From assembly GCA_964528035.1 (NCBI GenBank), contig CAZGQY010000113.1:1-13795 (forward strand): a DNA stretch of 13,795 bases, written 5' to 3'. The notes below the pieces were generated by a model. It saw only the letters and a list, made by a program, of their open reading frames with translations, was not told the DNA's origin and ran no database searches. The translations under genes and the position numbers were made by a program. Origin of the DNA: CAZGQY01 sp964528035. GTDB lineage: Bacteria > Pseudomonadota > Gammaproteobacteria > Methylococcales > UBA1147. Shown here in pieces: positions 6,673 through 13,795 of the stretch (position 1 is its first letter; every line of letters begins with the position of its first letter).

Positions 6673-8163
6673 CTCATCAGCACCGTTTCTGTTGCCAGTT
6701 TTTGCATATCAGGTGGATAGCCATATTGCCTCAGTGTGCGCTTGATAATCACTTTCAGTTTTGCTCGCACGCTCTCTTTAATTGTCCAGTCTATAGAGGC
6801 ATTTTGTTTTACACGCTCTGTTAAGACCACCGCCAGTTCTCTTAGTTTATCGTGCTGCATCAGTTCCTTTGCACTTTTATTATCCGCAACCGCCGTATAA
6901 AAGGCATATTCAAATTCAGTTAACCCAAGCTCACTGGCTTCGTCATCCATACCAATTATTTCTTTACTCAGCTTAATCAGCTCATCCATCACCTCAGCAG
7001 CCGTCAGTACCTTGTTGTGATATTTCTTGATGGCATTTTCCAGCATTTCCATCAGTGATTTACTTTTCACCAAATTTTTTCTTGAGCGAGATTTTAATTC
7101 ATCATTGAGTAATTTTTTCAACACTTCTAAAGCAACGTTCTTATGCTCCATGCCTTTAAGTTCTAGCAAAAACTCTTCAGACAAAATGGAAATATCAGGC
7201 TTTTTAATGCCTGCCGCATCAAATACGTCAATCACTTGTTCAGAAACCAATGCCTGATCTATGACTTGCCTAATGGTGGTTTCTATCTCTTCATCACTTC
7301 GCCCTGTTCCAGTGCTATCAAACTTGACCAGACGCGCCTTTACCGCCTGATAAAATGCCACCTCATCTTTAATGTCCATTGCCTGATCATGCGGTATAGC
7401 AATGGCAAAAGCTTTTGAAAGAGCGGTTACTTCGTTCACAAACCGTTTTTTACCATCCTCCAAGCCCAGAATATAATCTTCTGCGGCTAAAATTAGCGAC
7501 AGTTTCTGTGCCGTATCAGCTGAAAAATAATCTTCATAAGCAAAGCCCTCTCCATTATGAGAGAACAATTGAGAAACCACTTCCAGTTTTTCCAGCATTA
7601 ACTCAACCGCTTGCTCTTGCAGGATTGTGGGATCACCTTTACCGCCCGCATCGGAATAAAAAGAGAGGGCTTTTTTCAGGTCGGAGGCTATGCCCAGATA
7701 ATCCACAATCAACCCACCTGGCTTACCCTATATGTCAGGGCGTTTATTCACCCCGTTTTCAATTACGGTTAATTGATTGGAGACCACAAAATCATTGTTT
7801 TCTGGGTTAGTAAAATCCACCAGCCACACCAGATCACCGCGTTGGTTGCCATCTTTTTGATAACTCACTTTTACCCCTTCGGTGAGTAGTCGATGGAAGC
7901 TCTCGTTATTGCTGAGTAATTCAGGGGGAATGAATGCGGTTGATTTCTTTAATGGCTTCCTGCCGCGCTTCATGAGGAATGCTGGGGTTAATTCTGGCAA
8001 CCGCATCAGACAAGCGAGAAGATAATAAAACATCATCAAAATCACTGCGTAGGGGGTTATCTGAATCAGGCGCAATGTCGGGGGCATAGATGTATTCGTA
8101 GCCCTGTTTTTCCAGTAGCTCAATACAGAATTCTTCAATGACATTTTCAGTCATTCGGCTCAT
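6594..8163 (-). pseudogene. hsdR: Type I restriction endonuclease subunit R, decayed
   Basis: HsdR is the DNA-cleaving and translocating subunit of type I R-M systems. Three lesions are visible. The N-terminal part (MSRMTENVIEEF.., 8163 to 7921) stops after NRIHSP, at a run of five C; removing one C continues it as SPELLSNNESFHRLL in the next frame. That frame ends at NKRPDI and a TAG (7728-7730), just before the nuclease motif normally follows. The sequence resumes in the same frame at GKPGGLIVDYLGIA, from after the helicase region, so the PD-(D/E)xK nuclease and the DEAD-type motor are missing. The C-terminal domain runs to ATETVL near 6674 and then into the MITE. The start overlaps the upstream RhuM-Fic stop as ATGA. 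The product cannot be an active restriction enzyme. Confidence 0.93.
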
Positions 8164-9155
8164 GTCTCCACCTCATTCGTTAGCATGTGCATAATCAGGC
8201 GAATCAGGGTTTCTTTTTGTTTCGGGTCAGATTCTGCTACCAACAGCGTTAACGCCGCCAGCCCTGTATCGTTAATAACAGGCTCACCATTGGCATTGAT
8301 TAAACGCCCGTTACGGTTAAGAAAATCGACAAACAAAAATGCGCCACTGCGTTTATTGCCATCAGAGAACGGATGGTTTTTAACCACAAAATACAATAAG
8401 TGTGCTGCTTTGCTTTCGATGGTTGGGTAAGCAGGTTCACCAAAAACGCTTTGTTCCAGATTGCCAAAAATGCCCGACAAGCCTTCGGCGCGTGGCTTGG
8501 CAAACAGATCGGTCGCCTCACCTCGTGCGATTAAACTTTTCTTTAATTCAGTCAACAATGCCATTGCTGTTTTGGGAGAGGCTAAATCACCACCTAATTG
8601 CCCTGCGGGTTCATCTAGCAAGCCCTCATCGTAGCGTTGCAGCCATAAAAAGGTTTGCGTATAACGGCTGACAATTTCGGTTAAGCCTCGCCCTGCATCA
8701 AGCGTTAGGTCTGGCGATTTAGCGGTTTTTTCGATCAATTTTAATGCTTGTTGTAAGGCGCTTGCATTTTGCTCAAAGCGTTGTTGGTTGAGGCTATAAC
8801 CTTGAAGCAAAATTTCTTTTAATCGTTGAGTTGCCCAGATGCGAAATTGAGTGCCTTGTTGAGACTTAACCCGATAACCCACGGAAATAATGACATCAAG
8901 ATTATAGTGCTCAACTTGATAGGTTTTTCCATCTGTAGCAGTTGTCGCAAAATTTGCGACAACTGCATTTTTGGGCAATTCATCTTCTTTAAAAACATTA
9001 GTAATATGCTTGCCCACCGTTTTTATATCACGGTTAAATAATTGGGCTAATTGATGTCTGTTTAACCAAACAGTATCCTGTTCAAATTGAACGGCAACTT
9101 GTGATTGCCCATCTTCGGTTTGGTAGATTTCTATTTGTTCGAGCTTATCACTCAT
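8160..9155 (-). CDS. rhuM: RhuM-family protein with C-terminal Fic/Doc domain
   Basis: A 331-residue two-part protein. Residues about 5-125 form the RhuM-type domain (VWLNRHQLAQLFNRDIKTVGKHI, YNLDVIISVGYRV, FRIWATQRLKEIL). Residues about 150-325 form a Fic/Doc domain with the active-site motif HPFSDGNKR at 261-269. Fic enzymes usually transfer AMP, or another nucleotide or phosphate group, to a protein hydroxyl, with the motif histidine as base; the target here is unknown. The frame is intact. Its ATG overlaps the Abi-C stop (ATGA) and its stop overlaps the hsdR start (ATGA), so it was co-translated within the R-M operon. Such genes are common passengers of type I R-M loci, where a regulatory or backup toxic role is plausible but inferred. 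Confidence 0.9.
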   Translation of the reverse strand: MSDKLEQIEIYQTEDGQSQVAVQFEQDTVWLNRHQLAQLFNRDIKTVGKHITNVFKEDELPKNAVVANFATTATDGKTYQVEHYNLDVIISVGYRVKSQQGTQFRIWATQRLKEILLQGYSLNQQRFEQNASALQQALKLIEKTAKSPDLTLDAGRGLTEIVSRYTQTFLWLQRYDEGLLDEPAGQLGGDLASPKTAMALLTELKKSLIARGEATDLFAKPRAEGLSGIFGNLEQSVFGEPAYPTIESKAAHLLYFVVKNHPFSDGNKRSGAFLFVDFLNRNGRLINANGEPVINDTGLAALTLLVAESDPKQKETLIRLIMHMLTNEVET

Positions 9156-9796
9156 GCCTCAGCCTCAGTAAACGCCTTGTATTCATTAACATAGGCTTGC
9201 TTGTCCACATTAAACAATATTTCACTGGCTGGGTAAGAATAATCCCCCATTGCAAATTCACCAAAGGAATCATCCCACGATTCGTTAAAGGCTTCTGCTT
9301 CATCATAATCAAGCATTTCAGTCAGTGATTCTTGATGCTTTCTAGGATTCTCATTTTCAAAATTCCTTATCAAAAAACAGGAAACCAGTTCCGTAGTATC
9401 AATAAGAAATTCTTTTGTTAGTTCATCAATTCCAGTATTTCTATCCTTCAATTGATCCATCGTTCGACCGTGAGATGTTGAGCCTATTTCATTTCTCAAA
9501 TGCCCCATTTGTTGCCCGATATTTGCAATTGATGTTGATAACTGTGTTACTAAATCACCGCCATTATAACCAATGGCTTTGCAGGCTCTCTTTAATGTAC
9601 CGCTAATACTTTCACTGCTTCCTAATTCAATTGACTTTTCTTTACATATTTCTTTTGAGATAGATTCCAGAATCGATTTTGCATTTTCTATCGCTAAACC
9701 AAAATCGGTATCAATATAGGTCTCAATCCTGGAAATATAATCTTCCAAAGGCTCCCATCGCCCATATTCGTTAATCACGGATTTTAGCTTATCCAT
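9152..9796 (-). CDS. Abi-C (abortive infection C-terminal) domain protein
   Basis: A 214-residue protein. Residues about 30-150 match the Abi-C family: GLAIENAKSILESISKEIC, SGTLKRACKAIG and LRNEIGSTSHGR. R101 and H109 in the last motif recall the R-to-H arrangement of HEPN ribonucleases, though the spacing is slightly longer than the usual HEPN pattern. The C-terminal 50 or so residues are acidic and aromatic (SWDDSFGEF, YSYPASEI). Its ATG overlaps the hsdS end by 8 nt and its stop overlaps the RhuM-Fic start by 4 nt, so it sits inside a type I R-M operon. It is probably a phage-defence or RNA-cleaving accessory. Catalysis is inferred, not shown. The frame is intact. Confidence 0.85.
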   Translation of the reverse strand: MDKLKSVINEYGRWEPLEDYISRIETYIDTDFGLAIENAKSILESISKEICKEKSIELGSSESISGTLKRACKAIGYNGGDLVTQLSTSIANIGQQMGHLRNEIGSTSHGRTMDQLKDRNTGIDELTKEFLIDTTELVSCFLIRNFENENPRKHQESLTEMLDYDEAEAFNESWDDSFGEFAMGDYSYPASEILFNVDKQAYVNEYKAFTEAEA

Positions 9797-10817
9797 TGCT
9801 GGCTATCCTGACTTCACCGCTCATTAGTTTGGGTAGGAGAGTGTCGCGGAGGGATTCTAGGGTGCGGGTATAGTCGTTGTTCCGCTGTTGCTTTTCTATT
9901 AGTGGTCTCACTTCTTGTGAATATTCTTCAATTTTATCCAATGATGACACCGAAAATATTATGTTTAAAATATCTTGAGGTTTTACTCTTTGATGACTGC
10001 CACTTGTTCCCGATGCCGCCATTTCTAATTCACCTACAGCGTCATCAGACTTAAATAAAAAACAAAGAAATCCATAATACAATTCCTTTTTAGGCTGAAA
10101 AACTTGAAACTCTGTTGAGCAAATGGAATTTTCAGCAACTTTATCAGGGATTGCCCAAACTCTTGGAACTCTAGGGTTTAACTTAGAAACTAAAATAGTT
10201 TGAGGTGGCACTACATATTTATTACTTAATATCTCCTTACCAACTTCAATAACAGGGTTCTTTCCATTATCAAAAGCAGGAAGGCTGTAATGCCTATATG
10301 TCAGTAACGGATTTGATCCAGGCTTTACATTTTCTTTAATGTGGTTAGCAATGTCAGAAACCTTATATTCCTCCCAATCCTCCCCAGCCTCTTCCACAAA
10401 CCACTGCCGAAACAGGGTTTCAGCCATTTGTTCAAGGGTTTTGTTCTGGCGGTGGAGCAGGTCGATTTTGTCATCCAGCGAGCTTAATACTTCGGCTATG
10501 GCTTTTTGTTCGGGGAGGGGTGGCAAAAATACGGGGACTTTTCTTAAAACAGCGGCTTTAATACCAAATACCGTTGTTCCAGATGCTCTGGTATCCAATT
10601 CATACTGCCCTTGCGAGCTTTGAAAGTAATATTTTAAAAATGGATTATGCACATAGTCTTTATTGCCACGAAGCGTAATAATTCTTTGAGCTAATGCTAC
10701 ATTTTCATTTTTTATTAATGCAATCTCGCCCAACGGGGCTTCTGTTGTCAATACAATATCATCTATTTGAGGCAACCCCCTTGTCATCCAGTCACTATAA
10801 TCTTCCTCTGCAATAAA
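9789..10817 (-). pseudogene. hsdS: Type I R-M specificity subunit, 5' truncated at the IS
   Basis: HsdS holds the two target-recognition domains that set the DNA sequence recognised by a type I enzyme. Readable hsdS sequence begins at FIAEEDYSDW (10817), upstream of the first in-frame ATG (10787). What remains is the end of recognition domain 1 (DDIVLTTEAPLGEIALI, ASGTTVFGIK), the central conserved helix (PLPEQKAIAEVLSSLDDKID to LFRQWF), recognition domain 2, and the distal helix (LESLRDTLLPKLMSGEV). The first 100 or more residues are missing, and the sequence joins directly to ISL3 transposase codons. No hsdM is present upstream. A half-type HsdS from ATG 10787 could be made but lacks a partner here. 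The 3' end overlaps the Abi-C gene by 8 nt. Confidence 0.9.
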
Positions 10818-12031
10818 TTCGTTTCATGGAGGGCCATTATTTTGAGTTTGAAGAACTCGATATCCCTGAAGCCATAAGCCATTTTGTGCAAGGTTTTTAT
10901 CTTGTTATTGGTGCCTTCCAGCGGTCCGGTCGATAAGCCATCAAAATCGAAATACGCAAGGATACCTGAGCGGTGCGCAGCCAGGGTTTTAGAGAATTGC
11001 TTGAGCATGTTGACATTGGAAGCGGCGGCTTTTTTGACCCACTCGTCAAGCGCCTGTTGAGCCGAGGCTTTATCCGGTTGCAGCCAGATATTGCGTAATT
11101 CTTCTTTCATGTAATAGGCTGTTGCCAAGGGTTCATTAAGCTGGAGCGCTTCGTCCAGGCGTTGCCGCTCATTGCGGGTATCATTCAAATTGTCGGGGTT
11201 TTTGAGCAACAGCCAACGAATACCTTTCAAAACGGGTTGACCCAGTCCATCCTCTGCCTCTCGTTGCAGATCGCGACGCAGTTTTGTCAGCTTTTCGTTG
11301 AATAGCTTGATGATATGAAAATGGTCGAACACCAGCGTTGCGTCTGGAAGGTTGCCCCGTACCGCACTTATGTAGGCAGTGCTCATATCGGTTGCAACGG
11401 CTTCGATCCGGGCACCTGAGCGTTTCAAGCGCTTCCAGAACGGAACCAACGCATCACTGCCTTTTCCGTCACCGACAAAGATCACCGCGCCACGTTGCAG
11501 GTCCAGAACGATGGTCAAATAGCCCCGCTTTTTGCCCTGGTATATTTCGTCAATCGCAATGCGTTTGACCTTGGCTAATTTCGGCAGCCGATACCGTTTA
11601 TTCAAATGATTCTTCTGGATTCCCTTAACCAGATCCCAGCTCACTCCAAGATACCGCGCCACTACCTGAATGATCATCTGCTTCGAGAGATCCAGTACCA
11701 GCCTTTCGTAGGCGCGAGTATAACTCTTATGCTCATCGACAAACCGTATTTTCACCTGGCGCACCACCTGGCATTTCAAGCATTCCACCCTTTGGACTGG
11801 AAGGTCGATATACACCGCTTTTCGGCCGATTGGTACCGTTCTAAAGCGCCGGACCAGCTTCCCCCGGCAGATTACTTTGCGGTTTCGACAAATTGGGCAT
11901 CTAAGCCTCCATTGATCCTCCTGTATGGCGACGATAATAGCACCTGCTGGTAATGGGTGCTCTGATAAAAATACCCGATGACGCCAAAGGCGTGAAATAA
12001 CAAACTGGTGGACATGTTGAAGACGCCTCAT
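10784..12031 (-). CDS. ISL3-family transposase, C-terminus altered
   Basis: A transposase of about 415 residues, counted from the ATG at 12031; an in-frame TTG at 12070 is possible, and neither has a strong Shine-Dalgarno. It has an N-terminal zinc-finger pair (C45/C48 and C84/C87), a helix-turn-helix region, and the DDE triad: D161 in IAIDEIYQGKK, D215 in VATDMSTAY and E372 in GPLEGTNNKIK. Similarity to the family runs to FFKLKIMALHET. The last 11 residues (NLLQRKIIVTG) are out-of-frame hsdS sequence, replacing the few native terminal residues. Catalytic residues are present, but the right end of the element is gone, so self-mobility is unlikely. Confidence 0.9.
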   Translation of the reverse strand: MRRLQHVHQFVISRLWRHRVFLSEHPLPAGAIIVAIQEDQWRLRCPICRNRKVICRGKLVRRFRTVPIGRKAVYIDLPVQRVECLKCQVVRQVKIRFVDEHKSYTRAYERLVLDLSKQMIIQVVARYLGVSWDLVKGIQKNHLNKRYRLPKLAKVKRIAIDEIYQGKKRGYLTIVLDLQRGAVIFVGDGKGSDALVPFWKRLKRSGARIEAVATDMSTAYISAVRGNLPDATLVFDHFHIIKLFNEKLTKLRRDLQREAEDGLGQPVLKGIRWLLLKNPDNLNDTRNERQRLDEALQLNEPLATAYYMKEELRNIWLQPDKASAQQALDEWVKKAAASNVNMLKQFSKTLAAHRSGILAYFDFDGLSTGPLEGTNNKIKTLHKMAYGFRDIEFFKLKIMALHETNLLQRKIIVTG

Positions 12032-12120
12032 GATTAAAATTCGACGGCAATTCCAACCTTTAATCCACAATATTTCAACCTGCCTTTCAGCCGATCAAGT
12101 ACGCACTTGCCGGATGAACC
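10818..12120 (-). mobile_element. ISL3-family insertion sequence lacking its right end
   Basis: The transposase fills nearly the whole element. The left end is tentatively placed at GGTTCATCCGGCAAGTGCG (starting 12120), 15 bp after the group II intron 3' end and preceded by AAAACAAT. The right boundary is abrupt: transposase codons change to hsdS sequence at 10818/10817, with no matching inverted repeat. A deletion between IS and hsdS would also explain the missing hsdM and hsdS 5' part. Confidence 0.7.
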
Positions 12121-12135
12121 ATTGTTTTGAGGGGC

Positions 12136-12208
12136 GTCGCGGTAGGAATGCCGGTTACCCGGCATCCCCCGCACAGATCCCCGCATGAAGTTTTCCCTCA
12201 CGGGGCTC
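12136..12208 (-). ncRNA. Group II intron domains V and VI
   Basis: Domain V (12208 to 12176, 33 nt): the lower helix GAGCCCCG pairs with CGGGGATC, followed by a TG bulge, an upper stem TGAGG/CTTCA and a GAAAA loop. One internal position of the AGC triad lacks its usual partner. Domain VI (12175 to 12136): GGATGCCGG pairs with CCGGCATTCC around a GTAA tetraloop, followed by TACCGCGAC, where the A is a candidate branch point near the 3' splice site. Confidence 0.75.
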
Positions 12209-12343
12209 CTCGGTCGTACTCGCATTCGCAGCCAACTTATAGGCTATTCCCCGCAGTGAGGTGAGCTCATGTCGTTCCCAATCGTCTGTGTCGGGCATCA
12301 GTTTCCTTTGCAGGCTTCGTACTTCCGTCAAGTCCTTCCCCAT
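12155..12343 (-). pseudogene. Remnant of the intron-encoded reverse transcriptase/maturase
   Basis: The frame starts MGKDLTEVRSLQRKL and continues TSLRGIAYKLAANA, which resembles the N-terminus of group II intron reverse transcriptases, then switches to TTEEPREGKLHAGICAGDAG, encoded by domains V/VI. The palm (YADD region), maturase and any endonuclease domains are absent. It is best read as the scar of an internal deletion, not a functional gene. Confidence 0.65.
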
Positions 12344-12900
12344 GTACGTGGCTCTCCCACGCTCAGAGTACTATGCTTGATCCGACTCCCATCAAACCAT
12401 CGGTCAATATCCGCTTTACCGGCTTCTCGACTTTCCTGGCAGTGTGACACAATTTCCAACAACCAGCGCAGTCCTGTCTCCACCGGGCTTCGTGTCTCTA
12501 GCAATACAGTCATCTTCGATCGTTTCCTATCAGGGCCTCAATGGGTCTCCCAAGTTCTTGTCTGCATCTCTTTGTACATGCCACAGCCTGAGGACTCCGG
12601 AGACCCTTCTCATCCTGACCGATACGGATGTTCCTATGTTGACTTCGGGCTACGTTAAAACCCTCGTCGATCTCAATTTGCATTTCGAAGCTGTTCCATC
12701 TTTCAGGCGCTGCGAACGCCCTACGGCCTGCACAATTCTCTGTGTAGGCTTCACCCACTTTGTTCACCTTTGGAAATTCGCTTTTCACAAAACAAACTTC
12801 GGTTCCGCCGTGGGCGCAACACTCGATACGGGTGGGTGGTTAGCCCTTGCCCGACAGGGACTTTGCACCCTGCAAGATGCACCAAGCTTCGCTTGGCGCT

Positions 12901-12988
12901 CTAACGACCAAGCTCACCTGACGCTTTGGGGTTGGCGACAATAGGAGCCAGCGGAAAAGCGGTCAGGTGGAGCGTTTGGTTAGGGCGC
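12901..12988 (-). other. Integron attC site of the membrane-protein cassette
   Basis: On the minus strand, GCGCCCTAAC (12988 to 12979) pairs with GTTAGAGCGC at the far end. The inner stem GTCAGGTGGAGC / GCTCACCTGAC carries one unpaired base, as attC extrahelical bases do, and AAAGC/GCTTT lie further in. The G/TT crossover point falls at 12905/12904. The outer arm GCGCCCTAAC is the exact complement of the cassette's own 5' end GTTAGGGCGC at 13678 to 13669, as expected for a cassette that circularised through this site. Confidence 0.88.
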
Positions 12989-13001
12989 TTATACAATCAA
13001 T

Positions 13002-13634
13002 TTATACCCCAGAACGTTCAACACGAGTTATTAACAGATGCTGCGACCAACAGACCAAAATAAACCAAACAATTGAAACAACAATTGGGCTGAGTGACAA
13101 TAATTTATAATCAAAAAGGAATACAAGGGACAAATACACATCTATCGAAGTAAGGAAAGCGAATAGGTATGTGTGAATGAAAGCAACTGAAAGCAACATG
13201 AGGTCGATACGTTTACCACCACCAGTCTCCTTGATAGATGCAGTCTGAAGTAGGACGTGCCTGAAAGCGCTATTTAAGAACTCGTCGGACTCACATAGCG
13301 TCTTTATATCTGTAAGGATCATCTCAGCCCGATCAAAATGTCGCCTAAACTCGCCTGACGCCTTTGATACTGCCAATAGAACCAATATGCCGACAACGAA
13401 GTGTGAAAGCAGAGCAATAAACCACAAGCCATCAGGCAGAGATGAATTAGCCGAATCAGAACTGGAAAGCATCTTCCCGAAAAGGCCAACGTATACGAAG
13501 CCTGTAAAAGTAACATACGCAGCCAACATTAACGCTCTCTGACTCTCCTCAAAGCGGGCGTGCGTTTTGTGATGTTCATATGCCTTGATAATAAAATCGG
13601 CTCCAATCCTGCGTTTCTCACTATCTAATTCCAT
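13002..13634 (-). CDS. Cassette-borne four-helix membrane protein, unknown
   Basis: The start is set at ATG 13634 because AGGAGG lies 5 nt upstream; a GTG at 13640 sits inside that ribosome-binding site. The 210-residue product has membrane helices at about 35-55, 70-90, 145-173 and 180-203, with a charged helical segment between the pairs (about 92-140: FRRHFDRAEMILTDIKTL, then GGGKR). The N-terminal 30 residues are helical and charged. I do not recognise the family. The layout vaguely recalls paired-helix membrane effectors, but I see no motif that proves it. It is the only gene of a complete integron cassette flanked by attC sites, which ties it to horizontal transfer. Confidence 0.85.
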   Translation of the reverse strand: MELDSEKRRIGADFIIKAYEHHKTHARFEESQRALMLAAYVTFTGFVYVGLFGKMLSSSDSANSSLPDGLWFIALLSHFVVGILVLLAVSKASGEFRRHFDRAEMILTDIKTLCESDEFLNSAFRHVLLQTASIKETGGGKRIDLMLLSVAFIHTYLFAFLTSIDVYLSLVFLFDYKLLSLSPIVVSIVWFILVCWSQHLLITRVERSGV

Positions 13635-13671
13635 TGTCACCTCCTAAATATATACTACAGTGTTTGCTGCG

Positions 13672-13790
13672 CCCTAACGTTTAGTTAAGCTGCATGTCGT
13701 TAAAGCCTGAAAAATACCACAACGACATTAATTTGAGTAATATCTTAACTGAAACTCGGGCGACATGTCAGCTTGAACGGCGGGTTGGAC
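13672..13790 (-). other. Second integron attC site (end of the preceding cassette)
   Basis: On the minus strand, GTCCAAC (13790 to 13784) fits the R'' consensus RYYYAAC exactly, and GTTAGGG (13678 to 13672) is the R' box, one base off GTTRRRY. The arms AAGCTGACATGTCG and CGACATGCAGCTT pair with a single extrahelical base. About 119 bp in total. The cassette it belongs to lies beyond the window's right edge. Confidence 0.88.
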
Positions 13791-13795
13791 AAGCG

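Larger units (their letters stand above)
12136..12901 (-). mobile_element. Group II intron, reverse-transcriptase ORF mostly deleted
   Basis: About 766 nt. The 3' part has a domain V-like hairpin and a domain VI ending CCGCGAC. The segment around 12230-12350 (GGGGAAGGACTTGACGGAAG, CACCTCACTGCGGGGAATAG) matches my recollection of the region where a family of intron-encoded reverse transcriptases begins. Here that frame stops after a few dozen codons and jumps to intron 3' sequence, so the enzyme core is gone. The 5' end is set tentatively at GAGCGCC (12901), one base from the usual GUGCG type, directly after GTTA of the attC R' box. Insertion at attC is typical of class IIC-attC introns. Splicing would need a maturase supplied in trans. 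Confidence 0.75.

Noticed and set aside
7415..7810. Plus-strand ORF of 131 codons
   Set aside because: It is antisense to the recognisable hsdR C-terminal sequence and spans the hsdR deletion seam; no ribosome-binding site.
8160..9155. Possibility that this gene is hsdM
   Set aside because: It lacks methyltransferase motifs (NPPF/NPPY and an SAM-binding FxGxG) and clearly shows RhuM and Fic motifs.
12328..12788. Minus-strand ORFs of 92 and 61 codons
   Set aside because: They fall in the 5' ribozyme part of the intron, upstream of the reverse-transcriptase start, and show no protein-family features.
12444..12944. Plus-strand ORF of 166 codons
   Set aside because: It lies antisense to the group II intron and runs into the attC, both structured RNA/DNA elements; such frames are commonly mis-annotated as proteins.

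Overview
The window looks like the edge of a chromosomal accessory region in a gammaproteobacterium of moderate GC content. The evidence is a gammaproteobacterial-type RNase R, a tRNA-Leu with encoded CCA, integron-type attC sites, and REP/RAYT-like GGGGTCAA repeats. No gene fixes the genus.

Bases 1-2524 are core genome: rnr (RNase R) on the minus strand and a divergent tRNA-Leu(CAG) on the plus strand. Everything from 2525 onward lies downstream of the tRNA 3' end and looks accessory. It begins with a doubtful small ORF, then a minus-strand PIN-domain gene overlapping a small companion ORF that runs into a degenerate attC-like site. This resembles a stray integron cassette. Next, on the plus strand, come about 650 bp with only one weak ORF, a small membrane protein, and a membrane-anchored glucose/sorbosone dehydrogenase-like protein.

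Bases 6059-6672 hold two 227-bp direct copies of a MITE-like element with inverted ends and an apparent trace of a RAYT transposase start. The second copy caps a decayed type I restriction-modification operon read on the minus strand: hsdS remnant, Abi-C gene, RhuM-Fic gene, hsdR remnant. Adjacent genes overlap by 4-8 bp. hsdM is absent, hsdS lost its N-terminal part at an ISL3 junction, and hsdR carries a frameshift, lost its nuclease and motor region, and has a replaced C-terminus. The Abi-C and RhuM-Fic genes are intact, so they may be what selection kept.

Upstream of that operon are an ISL3-family insertion sequence lacking its right end, then a group II intron of about 766 nt that lost most of its reverse-transcriptase ORF but kept domains V and VI. 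The intron abuts the attC of a complete minus-strand integron cassette (about 12905-13677) carrying a four-helix membrane protein, and a second attC closes the window. The right side therefore records layered mobility: integron array, intron in attC, IS beside the intron, IS-hsdS fusion, and MITE in hsdR.
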